Shown in pieces: positions 44,201 through 52,023 of a stretch of DNA of 64,000 bases (its first letter is position 1; every line of letters begins with the position of its first letter). The stretch covers positions 4,661,001 through 4,725,000 of the forward strand of contig NZ_CP029188.1 of assembly GCF_003097515.1 (NCBI RefSeq). Direction: 5' to 3'. Made by a program: the position numbers and the translations under genes. The stretch comes from Streptomyces tirandamycinicus. GTDB taxonomy: Bacteria > Actinomycetota > Actinomycetes > Streptomycetales > Streptomycetaceae. Below the pieces are notes generated by a model, which was not told where the DNA came from, made no database searches, and saw only the letters and a program-made list of their open reading frames with translations.

Positions 44201-44855
44201 CCCCATCCAACACATCCACCCGATACCGCAACCCCAACACCACCCCACCCCCACCACCATCAGCACCCCTCACCGACACCCGCAACACCACCCCAACCCC
44301 AACCCCACCCACAGCCTCAACCCCGCCCCCGCCCCCGCCCCCGGCCCCGGCCCCGTCCGCGTCCCCGTCCGCGCCACAGGCATCACACTCCACCTCGAAC
44401 AACGACCCCCCGAACCCCAACTCCTCCGCCAGCCCCTCCACCGGGAACTCCCGATGCCCCACCACCCCCGAAGCCACCCGATCCGCATCCCCCACCAACT
44501 CCCGCCAGGAACGCCCACCACCAGCCGCCACCCGGCACGGCAACCCCCGCCCACCCCCCACCGGCACCCAACCCGTCACCACCTCGTCCTCACCCGACAA
44601 CACCGCCAGCACCCGCGCATGAGCCGCCAACCACAACGACGACACCGGCACACCCAACACCCCGGCCAACCCCCGCAACCCACCCACCAACTCATCGGGG
44701 ACGGCCAGCTCGTACGTTCCGAATTCACCGGCTCCGGGCGCCGGAGCGGCCGCCACCCACCGCGGCACCGCAGTGAAGCCGCCCGGCCCCAGGACCGCGC
44801 GCCAGAACTCCCGGCCGGCGTCCGTCCGTGCCGTGTGTGCCGCCTGCGTCTCCAT
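41214..44855 (-). CDS. Non-ribosomal peptide synthetase: partial C, A, T and TE domains
   Basis: 1213 residues from ATG 44855 (GAGGGAG upstream). Residues 1-~265 match only the second half of a condensation domain with no HHxxxDG. The A domain (~268-800) has YIYFTSGSTGEPKG, NAYGLTETCDD, YRSGDRGRW, KIRGFRIELGE and NGKVDK. The carrier serine is in FFDRGGTSLSAVKL (~875), and the thioesterase has LLWGHSSGTAP (~1042). By hand alignment to GrsA I read the pocket as D-I-W-Q-S-T-A-D-D-K; the two acidic residues near its end suit a basic amino acid such as diaminopropionate. Linkers are repetitive (DQADQADPADPADP; GHHDHHGHGHGDGGGG). DNA between ~42060 and ~44705 has clearly different codon use. No MbtH-like gene is nearby. 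Confidence 0.92.
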   Translation of the reverse strand: METQAAHTARTDAGREFWRAVLGPGGFTAVPRWVAAAPAPGAGEFGTYELAVPDELVGGLRGLAGVLGVPVSSLWLAAHARVLAVLSGEDEVVTGWVPVGGGRGLPCRVAAGGGRSWRELVGDADRVASGVVGHREFPVEGLAEELGFGGSLFEVECDACGADGDADGAGAGGGGGGGVEAVGGVGVGVVLRVSVRGADGGGGGVVLGLRYRVDVLDGEAAGRIAGYHVAALGQLVAGVDGVPGSLVSEGEVAFQVGGLAGRRRELPGLRVHELFEERVRAHPDAVAVVDGGRVWTYGELNGRANRLARALGVRGVEGEGVVGVVLERNADWLASVLAVFKAGGVYLPIEPRFPAGRIAAVLARAGCRVVLSEAGSTGTLDEALALLDQADQADPADPADPAGSADQADPADSADPADPAGGAGGVGGVVRVLVEEAYAEGHGEGDVGVPVGAGQLAYIYFTSGSTGEPKGAMCEHAGLVNHLLAKIEDLGIAEGSVVAQVAPQCFDISLWQLLAGLLVGGRTVLVEQDVVLDVPRFVDTVAGAGVNVLQVVPSYLEAVVSALEHAPRRLEGLRCVSVTGEALKRELVERWFAVQPGVVLVNAYGLTETCDDTNHEVITGVVERVLVGRPVANVHVYVVDEWLRPVPLGAPGEIVFSGVCVGRGYVNDPERTAAAFVADPLRPGERLYRSGDRGRWDVSGRLEFLGRRDAQVKIRGFRIELGEVENALLGVAGVRDGAVVPVAGPAGTRLVAFYTAPAALDGAVLAEGLGRVLPSYMVPAVFHWRPELPLTANGKVDKKALTTLARTLETTPTTGHHDHHGHGHGDGGGGGGGGRQAPTTPAERRLAAAWSAVLGIPPEQIGRGDHFFDRGGTSLSAVKLAIALDRAITLKDVTRHPVLTDLATLLDPQPTTPNTPNQPTPNTPSAETAASTAKPPSIPSTPSTPSTTHGTRRTAADGLLERLSESGDAQAGTLVCFPHAGGNAVNFHPLARALGGRGPAVYAVEPPGHDVAAAREPFAPLEQVVDRVVDEIIGLGLSRVLLWGHSSGTAPAVETARRLEQRGVGVGRVFLAAQLLGGAAERRAAVERLSRGSDAEIAAGLSTDLGHTALGELDAQRAEHIGAAYRHDCVAAHRYFAGLLEAPPAVKLSAPVTVVVAADDPFTASPERRRDWELLADRVDVYELPDGGHWFLRTRPAEAARAVLRATVLPAPS

Positions 44856-44867
44856 CGGTGAGCTCCC

Positions 44868-47444
44868 TCAGCCTCGCCCGGGCGCCGGTTGCCCGTGCTG
44901 CGCGCTGCCGTTCAGCGCGGCGGGCCGGTAGGCGTTCCCGCGTGCCTCGGCGGCCGGGTTCCCGACCCACCGTGCGTGCGCGGGCACCTCCTCGCCCTTC
45001 ATCAGGAAGGCGTCGGCGGCGAGCTGCGCGTGGTCGCCCATCGTCACGCCGTAGTGGACGAGGGCGTTGACGCCGAGGGTGCAGCCGGTGCCGAGGACGC
45101 TGTGGTCGGACTTGAACGTGCCGTCCTCCTGCGAGTGGCACTGGATCGTGCTCCCCTGGTTGAGCGTGCAGAAGTCGCCGACCGTGGTCAGCGTCCGCTC
45201 CGTGAAGCCCGCGCCGTCGTCGAAGACCCGCTTGCCCATGCGCACGCCCAGCATCCGCCACAGCAGCGTCTTGTACGGCGTGCCGCTGAAGAGCTTGAGG
45301 TACTGCTCGGGAACCTTCCAGAGGCGCTCGTGCCACCAGAAGTACGGGTCGTAGATGGAGCAGATCTTGGGCTCCAGCGGGCGGAAGCGGGTGATGAGTC
45401 GTTCCGACAGGGTGAAGTAGCACCCCGTGAACACCAGGGCGATCGCGAGATACAGAGCGATCACCACCGAGCCGAACACGCCGAACACATCGAGGGTCGC
45501 CAGTCCGCACACCGTCAGCACGAACGCGTGCACCCAGCGCAGGAACAGCCAGAAGGCCATGGTGCGGCGGTTGTACCGGTTCTTCGCGGCCAGGTTGCGG
45601 CGGAACTCCTCGCCGGTTCGCAGATGGTCGAAGCGGGTGTCGCGCTCGACGGTCCGCGGGACCTCGAAGCACGGCGCGCCCAGCAGGCCGGTGCCCTCGC
45701 GGACCTCGCCGTCGAGCGGGATCATCACCTTCGTCGCGAGCAGGGTGTTCCCACCGGTCCTGCCGCCCGCCGGATACGCGATGCTGTTGCCGAGGAAGCT
45801 GCGCGGGCCGATGACGGCCCGCGAGACGCGAAACGAGGTCCCCGAGAACTCCGCGTTCATGACGGACAACCCGTCGGCGACCATCGTGCCGCTGCCGACG
45901 GTGGTGAGGTACGGGGACTCGTGCTGCACATGGGTGCCGAAGTTGGACCCCGTCTGCTCCACCTTGGACAGGTCGTAGCCCAGGAAGCGCAGGTAGTGGA
46001 CGATGTACGAGCTGTCTCCGAAGAGCCAGCCGAAGAACTTGACGTTCGTCATCCGCGCGATCATCCGGTGCAGCGAGTACTGCAGGCCGTACAGCGGATA
46101 GACCTTGTCCGGCTTGATCGTCAGACTGAGCAGCCTCGGCACGGTGAACTGCCAGACCAGGCCCAGGACGATCGCCCCGAAGAAGAGGACGACGGACAGG
46201 ATCAGGGCGTCGACGTACAGGGTCGACGACGTGAGCTGTGCGCCGGGGTCGAGCAGCCGGCTCAGCAACGGGATCTCCGTCACCACGATGTACGCGCCGC
46301 CGATTGCCAGCGGGATCGAGAACGCGAACAGCTGGAGCACGCTGCCGAGTCCGAACAGCGTCCGCCGCAGGCTGCCGCAGCGCGCCGCCGGGACGCGCAC
46401 GTAGTCGACGTCGGTGCGCTCGGCCGGGCAACCGTGCCAGCGCTCGCCGTCCGGGACCGCGTCACCGCTCTGCAGGGCGGACGCGTGACCCAGTTGGCTG
46501 CGGTCGCCCATCGAGGTGTCGATGTCGAGCACGGTCTTCTCACCGACGAACGCGTCCCGGCCGATCGCGACCCGGCCGGTCTGGATGCGTCCGGCGTGGG
46601 CGCGGTAGCCGGCGAAGTGGGACTCCTTGCGGATGACCGTGCCCGCACCGATCGTCACGAGATCGGTGCACACCGGAACGCTCTGGGAGAGAATGGTGAC
46701 GCCCTTTCCGATACGGGCGCCGAGGGCACGCAGATAGAGCACATACAGCGGATTCCCGACGTAGAACCTCATCGGGTTCGCGTTGACCAGTACCTTGACG
46801 GTCCAGAACCGCAGATAGGCCAGTCCCCATACGGGGAACTCCTGTGGTTTCCAGCGGCCGACCAGGATCCATTTGGCGGCGATCGGGAAGAGGCAGAGCA
46901 CCAGCATCGCGGCGCTGCCGAAGACCAGGGACCGCAGATAGAGGTGCAGCAGGCCGGAGCCCCGGGAAACCCACTCGAAGCCGCGGACGGTGACGGTGCC
47001 CATGGCGAAGCAGTAGCCGAGGAAAACCAGGGTCTGCGCCGTACCGCACAGCAGGTACGCTTTCCTGCTCACCGGTGTGACGGTCTCGGCTGGTTCGGAC
47101 GCCGGCATCGATTCGGCCGCGGGCGCCTCGTCCACCAGTGCGGTCGCCAGACTGCGGATCGTCGGGTACCGGTAGATGTCCTTCATCGACACCGAGGGAA
47201 GGCCGTCGCACTTCCTGACCCGGGCGCAGAACTGTGCCATGACCAGCGAGTTGGCACACAGGTCCTCGAAGAAGTGGCTGTCGACCGATATCCGCTCGGC
47301 CTTCACCAGGCCGGCCAGCAGTTCGGCGAAGTCCTTCTCGGCACCTGCCGTTCCCGTTCCCGTCGCCGGGCCGTCGAATCGGCGCTGGGTGAGCGCCGAA
47401 TCATCCGGCTCGGGCGTCAGGACCTCGACAGACTTTTCCACCAT
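44868..47444 (-). CDS. Pls-like membrane synthetase: carrier domain, six membrane helices, three hexapeptide-type domains, no A domain
   Basis: 858 residues from ATG 47444. A carrier domain (~35-115, S66 in FFEDLCANSLVMAQF) is followed by helix pairs at about 130-195, 340-430 and 620-690. These alternate with three left-handed-beta-helix-like domains rich in hexapeptides (GARIGKGVTILSQS; GSGTMVADGLSVMNAEFSGT; GTGCTLGVNALVHYGVTMGD). This T-TM-C1-TM-C2-TM-C3 order matches the C-terminal two-thirds of epsilon-poly-lysine synthetase (Pls/PosA family), in which the tandem domains join amino acids iteratively at the membrane. Here the adenylation domain is missing and probably supplied in trans by the NRPS encoded 12 bases downstream. 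Confidence 0.88.
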   Translation of the reverse strand: MVEKSVEVLTPEPDDSALTQRRFDGPATGTGTAGAEKDFAELLAGLVKAERISVDSHFFEDLCANSLVMAQFCARVRKCDGLPSVSMKDIYRYPTIRSLATALVDEAPAAESMPASEPAETVTPVSRKAYLLCGTAQTLVFLGYCFAMGTVTVRGFEWVSRGSGLLHLYLRSLVFGSAAMLVLCLFPIAAKWILVGRWKPQEFPVWGLAYLRFWTVKVLVNANPMRFYVGNPLYVLYLRALGARIGKGVTILSQSVPVCTDLVTIGAGTVIRKESHFAGYRAHAGRIQTGRVAIGRDAFVGEKTVLDIDTSMGDRSQLGHASALQSGDAVPDGERWHGCPAERTDVDYVRVPAARCGSLRRTLFGLGSVLQLFAFSIPLAIGGAYIVVTEIPLLSRLLDPGAQLTSSTLYVDALILSVVLFFGAIVLGLVWQFTVPRLLSLTIKPDKVYPLYGLQYSLHRMIARMTNVKFFGWLFGDSSYIVHYLRFLGYDLSKVEQTGSNFGTHVQHESPYLTTVGSGTMVADGLSVMNAEFSGTSFRVSRAVIGPRSFLGNSIAYPAGGRTGGNTLLATKVMIPLDGEVREGTGLLGAPCFEVPRTVERDTRFDHLRTGEEFRRNLAAKNRYNRRTMAFWLFLRWVHAFVLTVCGLATLDVFGVFGSVVIALYLAIALVFTGCYFTLSERLITRFRPLEPKICSIYDPYFWWHERLWKVPEQYLKLFSGTPYKTLLWRMLGVRMGKRVFDDGAGFTERTLTTVGDFCTLNQGSTIQCHSQEDGTFKSDHSVLGTGCTLGVNALVHYGVTMGDHAQLAADAFLMKGEEVPAHARWVGNPAAEARGNAYRPAALNGSAQHGQPAPGRG

Positions 47445-48108
47445 GCGAGCTCCTTGAGGAAATGCCGGTCGCCATCGTCCCTGCGCCCGGCACTCGTTGT
47501 CCTCACGCTCCGGTGGATGGCCGGAGCGAGCAATCCGGAAGTCACGCGGTCGTGAGCTCTTCTCCGGTCACAATCACGATCACAGTCTCCGCCGTGTATC
47601 ACGGTGCTGCCACTTGGACTTGCTCTCGGCGGACTGCCCTCGACATGACGGAAAGGCTGATGACTCCCGGCCACGGAACCGCCGGTGACCGGCAGTCCGG
47701 TCACCGCATCAAAGCTGTTGTCATCGTCGGCAGGAGGCGACGTCTCCCGTGCCGACCGCTGGTCACGGCCGCCCCGGAGGCGCTTGAATCGCACCCGTCT
47801 GGTATTCGGCACCAGCACCCGAACGGATGGGAAATTTTTCAATCAAATGTCTTCGAAGTTTCGGGGAGGATTTCGGCCGGACGGGTGAGATCCGGGTGGG
47901 AGACGAGCCGGCCGGGTCGAGTGAGGCGCACCCGGGGTGGGGAGGAGGCCGGACACTCAGGCTCGGGCGCCCCTGCCCCCGGGGCGTACCAGGGGGGCGA
48001 GGGGGGGACACTGCGTACCCCGGCATCGGCCACCTGCCGGAGGAAGCCCCTGACGGCCGTCGCACGAACGGCGTACCGCGGCCCTGAGCGGCCGCCGACC
48101 GGGGGCGC
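47445..48108. other. Control region upstream of the Pls-like operon
   Basis: 664 bases without a credible gene. The ribosome site AAGGAG lies just before the start at 47444. The perfect dyad CCGTGTATCACGG (47592-47604) and nearby repeats of GTGAT on the minus strand (47560-47600) are the most structured elements. Around 47825-47875 an AT-rich patch (GGGAAATTTTTCAATCAAATG) stands out in this GC-rich genome and may mark a promoter or a recombination edge. Confidence 0.5.
47592..47604. promoter_or_regulatory. CCGTG-TAT-CACGG dyad about 150 bp upstream of the Pls-like operon
   Basis: Perfect 5-bp arms around three bases, next to repeated GTGAT/ATCAC elements. Position suits an activator or repressor site for the biosynthetic operon. 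No regulator gene is adjacent, so the binder is unknown. Confidence 0.4.
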
Positions 48109-48720
48109 CTAGGGAATCCGCATACTGTCGACGATCTCCCGGTGCGTCTTGTCCAGTGCCTTCTCGTTCGCCTCCGGGCCGACGGTCACGGCCTGGACGA
48201 GGTACCGGTCGCCGTCGACGAGAAGGGTGGACCCGGTCATCCGCTCCCCTTCGTCCGTGGCGATCCGCGCATCGAGCGCCGGCCGGCCCTCGACCGTCGT
48301 CATCTCGGCGCCCGTGCTGATCAGCGAGGCACCGGTCTCCTGCTTCATCCCCTCCACGAAGGCCTGGAGCTCGGCCTCGAGCCGTATGTCGTAGGAGTCC
48401 GGGACATCCGTGACGGCGAAGACCACGAAGCCCTCCCCGGTCTGGACCAGGTACCCGCGGCTGGTCACGTCGTGGCCGAGAACGCGCTCGGTGTGCTTTT
48501 CGACGGTCGCCTTGCCGGGCAGGTCCACGGTGATCCCCGTGGGGGCGTCGGTGGTCTTCACCCACCCCGCGCGAAGCTCGGCCCGGATCTCGGTGACGGC
48601 ACCGGCACGCGGTGTGACGGGAGCGGCGCCGGCGGTGGAGGACGCGACCACGCCTCCGGTGACCGCGGCGGCCGCGAGGGCGGACACCAGCAGGCGCCCG
48701 CTCCGGATGGTGGGGGACAT
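48109..48720 (-). CDS. Exported protein of unknown function
   Basis: 203 residues from ATG 48720, with GGAAGTGA six bases upstream. The signal peptide is RLLVSALAAAAVTGGVVASSTAGAAP, with Sec cleavage expected after an AGA or GAA. The mature part (TTDAPTGITVDLPGKATVEKH, VTSRGYLVQTGEGFVVFAV, STLLVDGDRYLVQAVTVGP) looks like a PsbP/DUF1795-type alpha/beta domain, often seen in small actinobacterial surface proteins. No cysteine lipobox is present, so it is secreted or wall-associated. I assign no function. Confidence 0.75.
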   Translation of the reverse strand: MSPTIRSGRLLVSALAAAAVTGGVVASSTAGAAPVTPRAGAVTEIRAELRAGWVKTTDAPTGITVDLPGKATVEKHTERVLGHDVTSRGYLVQTGEGFVVFAVTDVPDSYDIRLEAELQAFVEGMKQETGASLISTGAEMTTVEGRPALDARIATDEGERMTGSTLLVDGDRYLVQAVTVGPEANEKALDKTHREIVDSMRIP

Positions 48721-49090
48721 GAGAATCACTTCCGTCGGGAGGGGTGGCGAGGGACGAGTCGGAAGCGACCCGGGGCGGTCGGCGAAGCGCCGACCGACGG
48801 GCCGAGCGGTCCATCCGTCCCGGTTGGGCCCGCACCTCCATTACGCCGGGACGGCCGGCGGACGTCATGACCCGAGATCGCGTGGCAGGGGGGTTTCGGG
48901 ACTTGACAGCGGCTCCGGGATCCGAACGGGCCACGGAGCCGTGACCGCCGTGGACGATCCTTGCCCGCGGACCGGCGGCAGCGCGGTGGTTCCGGCGCTG
49001 AACCCGGTCACGTCCTCGGCTCAGCGCGGGACCGGGAAAGTGGTCGCGGCAGGCCGACCCGCGGTCAGTGCCGGGGGTCAGCGTCCGTGG
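48721..49090. other. Gap between two leftward genes, no gene seen
   Basis: 370 bases. A plus-strand TTGACA occurs at 48903-48908 but has no matching -10 and no rightward gene after it. The promoter of the exported-protein gene should lie in 48730-48900 but is not evident. Confidence 0.4.
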
Positions 49091-50446
49091 TCAGTGCCCG
49101 CGGCCGTGAGCCCATCGTCCGGCCAGGGCCTCGCCGACGGACTCGGTCAGCCCGGCGAGCCGGTGGCGCTCGGTCGCGTCCAGGTCCCCGGCGTCGATGG
49201 TGGCGCGCAGCCGGGCGAGTGCGGCGGTGATCGGCGGGTTGTGCTCGGGGGTGCTGCACCAGGCGAGTTCGCGCAGCAGCATCGCGATGCGGGCCAGCAC
49301 GGCGGGCTCGGCGGCGCCGTAACGCAGGGGCTGGTCCACCGCCAGGCCCAGCAGGTCGCCCAGGTCCGGGCGCCGCAGCACCACTCTGACCTGCTGGTGG
49401 TCGTCGCGCAGCAGCCGGGGGCCGAGGTCGCGGCCCACCATCTCGCACAGCAGGGCGGAGGAGTGGGACAGGGCGTGCACGGCGGTGGTCGGGTCGTTGA
49501 TCCCGGGGGAGAGCGCCTTGGCGGCGATGTCGGTGAGCTGCCGGAGCCCGAAGCCGACGTCCTGGAGGTCTGTGCGTTCGGCACCGGTCCGCACCGCCCC
49601 GGAGACCTCTTCGGCCAGACGCGTCCGTGTGCCGGGGGAGAACGGCTCTCCGGAGCGAGGCCAGGCGGCACCCATGGGTGTGCCGGCGATCAGCGAGCTT
49701 CCGGGGTGGCGGTCGACGACCACGACGGCGTCGGTCTCGACGGCCAGGTTCAGCAGGGCCGCCTCGTCCACCTGGGTGAGGAAGCCGGAGGCACCGGCGG
49801 TCAGTGTGAGCGCGCTCGCGGGCGGTTCCGGTGGTGCGACCGGGGGGTTCCCGGCTGCGGGGTCCCCGGAGTCGGCCTCCCGCTTCTCCGGGAGGAGCCG
49901 GTGAAGGGTGCGGTCCGCATCGGAGTGGACGCTTGTCATCATCGTCTCGACCCGGATCTCGCGGGCCAGGTGGGACAGGAACAGCACCAGGGCGAGCAGG
50001 CTCGCCAGGGTGAGCACGAGGGCCACGGTGACCGACACCTGGGGGACGAACTCGCTCCGCCCGTCCTCCTCGCCGGTGCGGACGCTGCGCAGCACGGTCA
50101 GGGCGAAGGTGAACGTCGCGAGGAAGAGCGCCAGGGTCGTCTGCACGTACCGGTCCGCGGTGAAGGTGCGCAGCAGACGCGGGGAGAACTGGCTGCTCGC
50201 CAGCTGCAGCGTCAGCACGGTGAGCGAGAACGTCAGCGCCGTGACCGTGACCAGCGAGCCGGCGATCGCCGCCAGGACCGAGCGCGCGGAGTCCGAGGTG
50301 CCGCTGTACAGGTAGGTCCTGAGCCACGACGGCATGTCGCCCTGGAACCGCCCGTCCAGCAGGGGCAGCCCCACACCGGCGACGACGGCGACTGCGACGC
50401 CCAGTGTCGGCAGCGGCCACAGCTGGACCCGGAGCTTGTCACGCAT
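49091..50446 (-). CDS. DUF2254 membrane protein
   Basis: 451 residues from ATG 50446. Four membrane helices lie in the first ~160 residues (TLGVAVAVVAGVGLPLLDG; SVLAAIAGSLVTVTALTFSLTVL; TTLALFLATFTFALTVL; VALVLTLASLLALVLFLSHLA), followed by a long cytoplasmic part with the DUF2254 signature KALSPGINDPTTAVHAL. The family is widespread and uncharacterised, with channel or transporter roles proposed. A Pro/Ala-rich insertion is at about 195-215. It stands alone. Confidence 0.88.
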   Translation of the reverse strand: MRDKLRVQLWPLPTLGVAVAVVAGVGLPLLDGRFQGDMPSWLRTYLYSGTSDSARSVLAAIAGSLVTVTALTFSLTVLTLQLASSQFSPRLLRTFTADRYVQTTLALFLATFTFALTVLRSVRTGEEDGRSEFVPQVSVTVALVLTLASLLALVLFLSHLAREIRVETMMTSVHSDADRTLHRLLPEKREADSGDPAAGNPPVAPPEPPASALTLTAGASGFLTQVDEAALLNLAVETDAVVVVDRHPGSSLIAGTPMGAAWPRSGEPFSPGTRTRLAEEVSGAVRTGAERTDLQDVGFGLRQLTDIAAKALSPGINDPTTAVHALSHSSALLCEMVGRDLGPRLLRDDHQQVRVVLRRPDLGDLLGLAVDQPLRYGAAEPAVLARIAMLLRELAWCSTPEHNPPITAALARLRATIDAGDLDATERHRLAGLTESVGEALAGRWAHGRGH

Positions 50447-50780
50447 CGGTGCGACACCCGCGGGCGGGGGAGCCGACCGGGGCGGAGCAGGTCCCCGATG
50501 CGTGGAGACGGGTGGAGCGCTTCGGCATCAGCACAAGATCAGGCTACCGAATACGGCAAATGGGGCACCTTCTGCTCTCTGGCCGCATCTTCACGCTCTG
50601 CGGCAGGAGCGGCTCCGCAGGTGTTGCAGAAGCGCCCGGCATGGCCGTCGCCGGGGAACGCGGGGCACCGAACTGCGGATGGCAGTCACCGTCCGTGCTT
50701 CTGGCGGCGGAGGCTGGGGCATCGCCAGGGCCGAGGGCGCTCCGCTCGTCGCGCACCCGACCGTGTCCGCTCCCGTCCGC
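50447..50780. other. Gap upstream of the DUF2254 gene, no gene seen
   Basis: 334 bases holding the likely DUF2254 promoter region, AT-richer around 50535-50565. It borders the C-terminal fragment of the broken PIN-domain gene. Confidence 0.4.
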
Positions 50781-50784
50781 AAAC

Positions 50785-50911
50785 CTGCACCGGCCCCGGC
50801 GCGGCGAGGGCGGTGGCCGCGAGCATGGCGTCGATCGCGTGCTTGTGACCGTGGAGACCGGCGTCGGCGAGGAGAGCGGCGGCGTGACGGGCCACGTTGA
50901 TGGCGCTCATT
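50785..50911 (-). pseudogene. C-terminal fragment of a PIN-domain (VapC-type) toxin gene
   Basis: The leftward frame reads INVARHAAALLADAGLHGHK then HAIDAMLAATALAAPGPVQV. This is the characteristic C-terminal half of actinobacterial PIN-domain ribonuclease toxins, with the catalytic Asp in AIDAM. It lacks the N-terminal half and breaks off after GPVQV, where family members continue with a TVLTSDPED-like end. The matching N-terminal half lies 1.1 kb away on the same strand, with the DsbA-like gene between them. Confidence 0.7.
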
Positions 50912-51009
50912 GAGAACGACCATGCCCTACTCGAGGCTGACCCCACACCTGCTCAGTGGATCTCCCCACCCACAGGGAGGGCAGCCCCGAGGGGCGGCCC
51001 CGCCCTGTG

Positions 51010-51756
51010 TCACCCGGTCTGTGGCTGGTTGTGAGCTGAGTTCAGGAGCAGGCCGAACAACTTCTCCTCGAAGAGCCAGCCGTACTGGTCACCCGTGATC
51101 TGGGTGCCGTTGATGGCGACCGTGGGGGTGCCGGGGCCGCGTGGATCGTCGCCACCGGCTGCCTCGTACGTCCTTTCAGATGCGGTGACGAAGTCTCTGT
51201 ACTTCATCGTCGTCACGGCGGAGTCGAAGGTCTCGCTCCGCAGCCCCTCGACCTGGCCGGCCAGTTCCAGCAGGGAGGCAGTGGTGTAGCCGCCTGCGAG
51301 TTCGTTCTCGGCCATGCTGTCAAAGAGCACGGCGTGGTACTCGGTGAACTTGCCCGCGTCCAGCGCCGCACGAAGGGCGTTGACTGCCCTCTTCGAGCCG
51401 TCGCCTCCCATGCGGTCATCCCTGAAGGACGCGAAGGTGTACTCGGTCTTGGCCTCGCGGCGCAGCGTCATCTCGCGCAGCGCCGGGGCACCGGTCGCCT
51501 CGAACTCCTCGACGACCGGGCAGCGTGGGTCCTCGTACAGCCGAACCGTGGTTGCCGCGGCCGGGTCGCCCACCACGATCGTCGTGCCGTCGGCAGCCAG
51601 ATTCTCCGGCAGTTCCTCGACACCTGCGTAGGACGCTGGCCGAGGTGCGCCAGCGCCTTTGCCATCCGTAGACTGTGCCTTCGGTGCGCAGCCCGCCACC
51701 ATGAGCACAGCAACTCCGACCGCCGTTGTAGCGGCCAGCCCTCTTACGTTTCTCAC
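51010..51756 (-). CDS. DsbA/thioredoxin-fold lipoprotein with a single active-site cysteine
   Basis: 248 residues from GTG 51756. The lipoprotein signal peptide is TTAVGVAVLMVAGC; the mature part is a DsbA-like thioredoxin fold (TTVRLYEDPRCPVVEEFEATG ... GTPTVAINGTQITGDQYGWL, two runs). The active-site position reads CPVV rather than CxxC, so it cannot do normal dithiol exchange, though the single Cys and the cis-Pro loop (GTPT) are kept. It probably sits on the outer membrane face. It lies between two halves of a broken PIN-toxin gene, suggesting it arrived by insertion. Confidence 0.8.
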   Translation of the reverse strand: MRNVRGLAATTAVGVAVLMVAGCAPKAQSTDGKGAGAPRPASYAGVEELPENLAADGTTIVVGDPAAATTVRLYEDPRCPVVEEFEATGAPALREMTLRREAKTEYTFASFRDDRMGGDGSKRAVNALRAALDAGKFTEYHAVLFDSMAENELAGGYTTASLLELAGQVEGLRSETFDSAVTTMKYRDFVTASERTYEAAGGDDPRGPGTPTVAINGTQITGDQYGWLFEEKLFGLLLNSAHNQPQTG

Positions 51757-52023
51757 CTGCGGATTCCCTCCCCTTGACCGCGCAGACTCTAGACGCTCCA
51801 GGTCACGAATCGAACAGCGAATTCGGCCGCTGGACCAGGCTTTGGGTTGTCGGCGCGCCGAGCACGCTCCTTCTCACTCATCGGTTCACCGGAGTGCTCT
51901 CTCCAGGGCTTGGGAACAGCACAGGCGGCCCCGGCTCACAAGGCGCGTGAAGCTCGCCACTCCGTTGAACACCGGAACGAGTGGGGCGAAGAGCAGCCCT
52001 GGCCGTTTGCAAGGATTCTCATC
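51757..52023. other. Gap between the DsbA-like gene and the PIN fragment
   Basis: About 270 bases with lower GC than the surroundings and no credible frame. It belongs to the ~1.1-kb segment that separates the two PIN-gene halves. Confidence 0.4.

Noticed and set aside
47462..48112. Plus-strand 216-codon frame upstream of the Pls-like operon
   Set aside because: No ribosome site, irregular codon use, no recognisable domain, and it crosses the AT-rich patch and the candidate control elements.
50906..52022. CTCAT at both edges of the segment splitting the PIN gene as a target-site duplication
   Set aside because: Five bases are too few, and joining at this point does not restore the reading frame cleanly.
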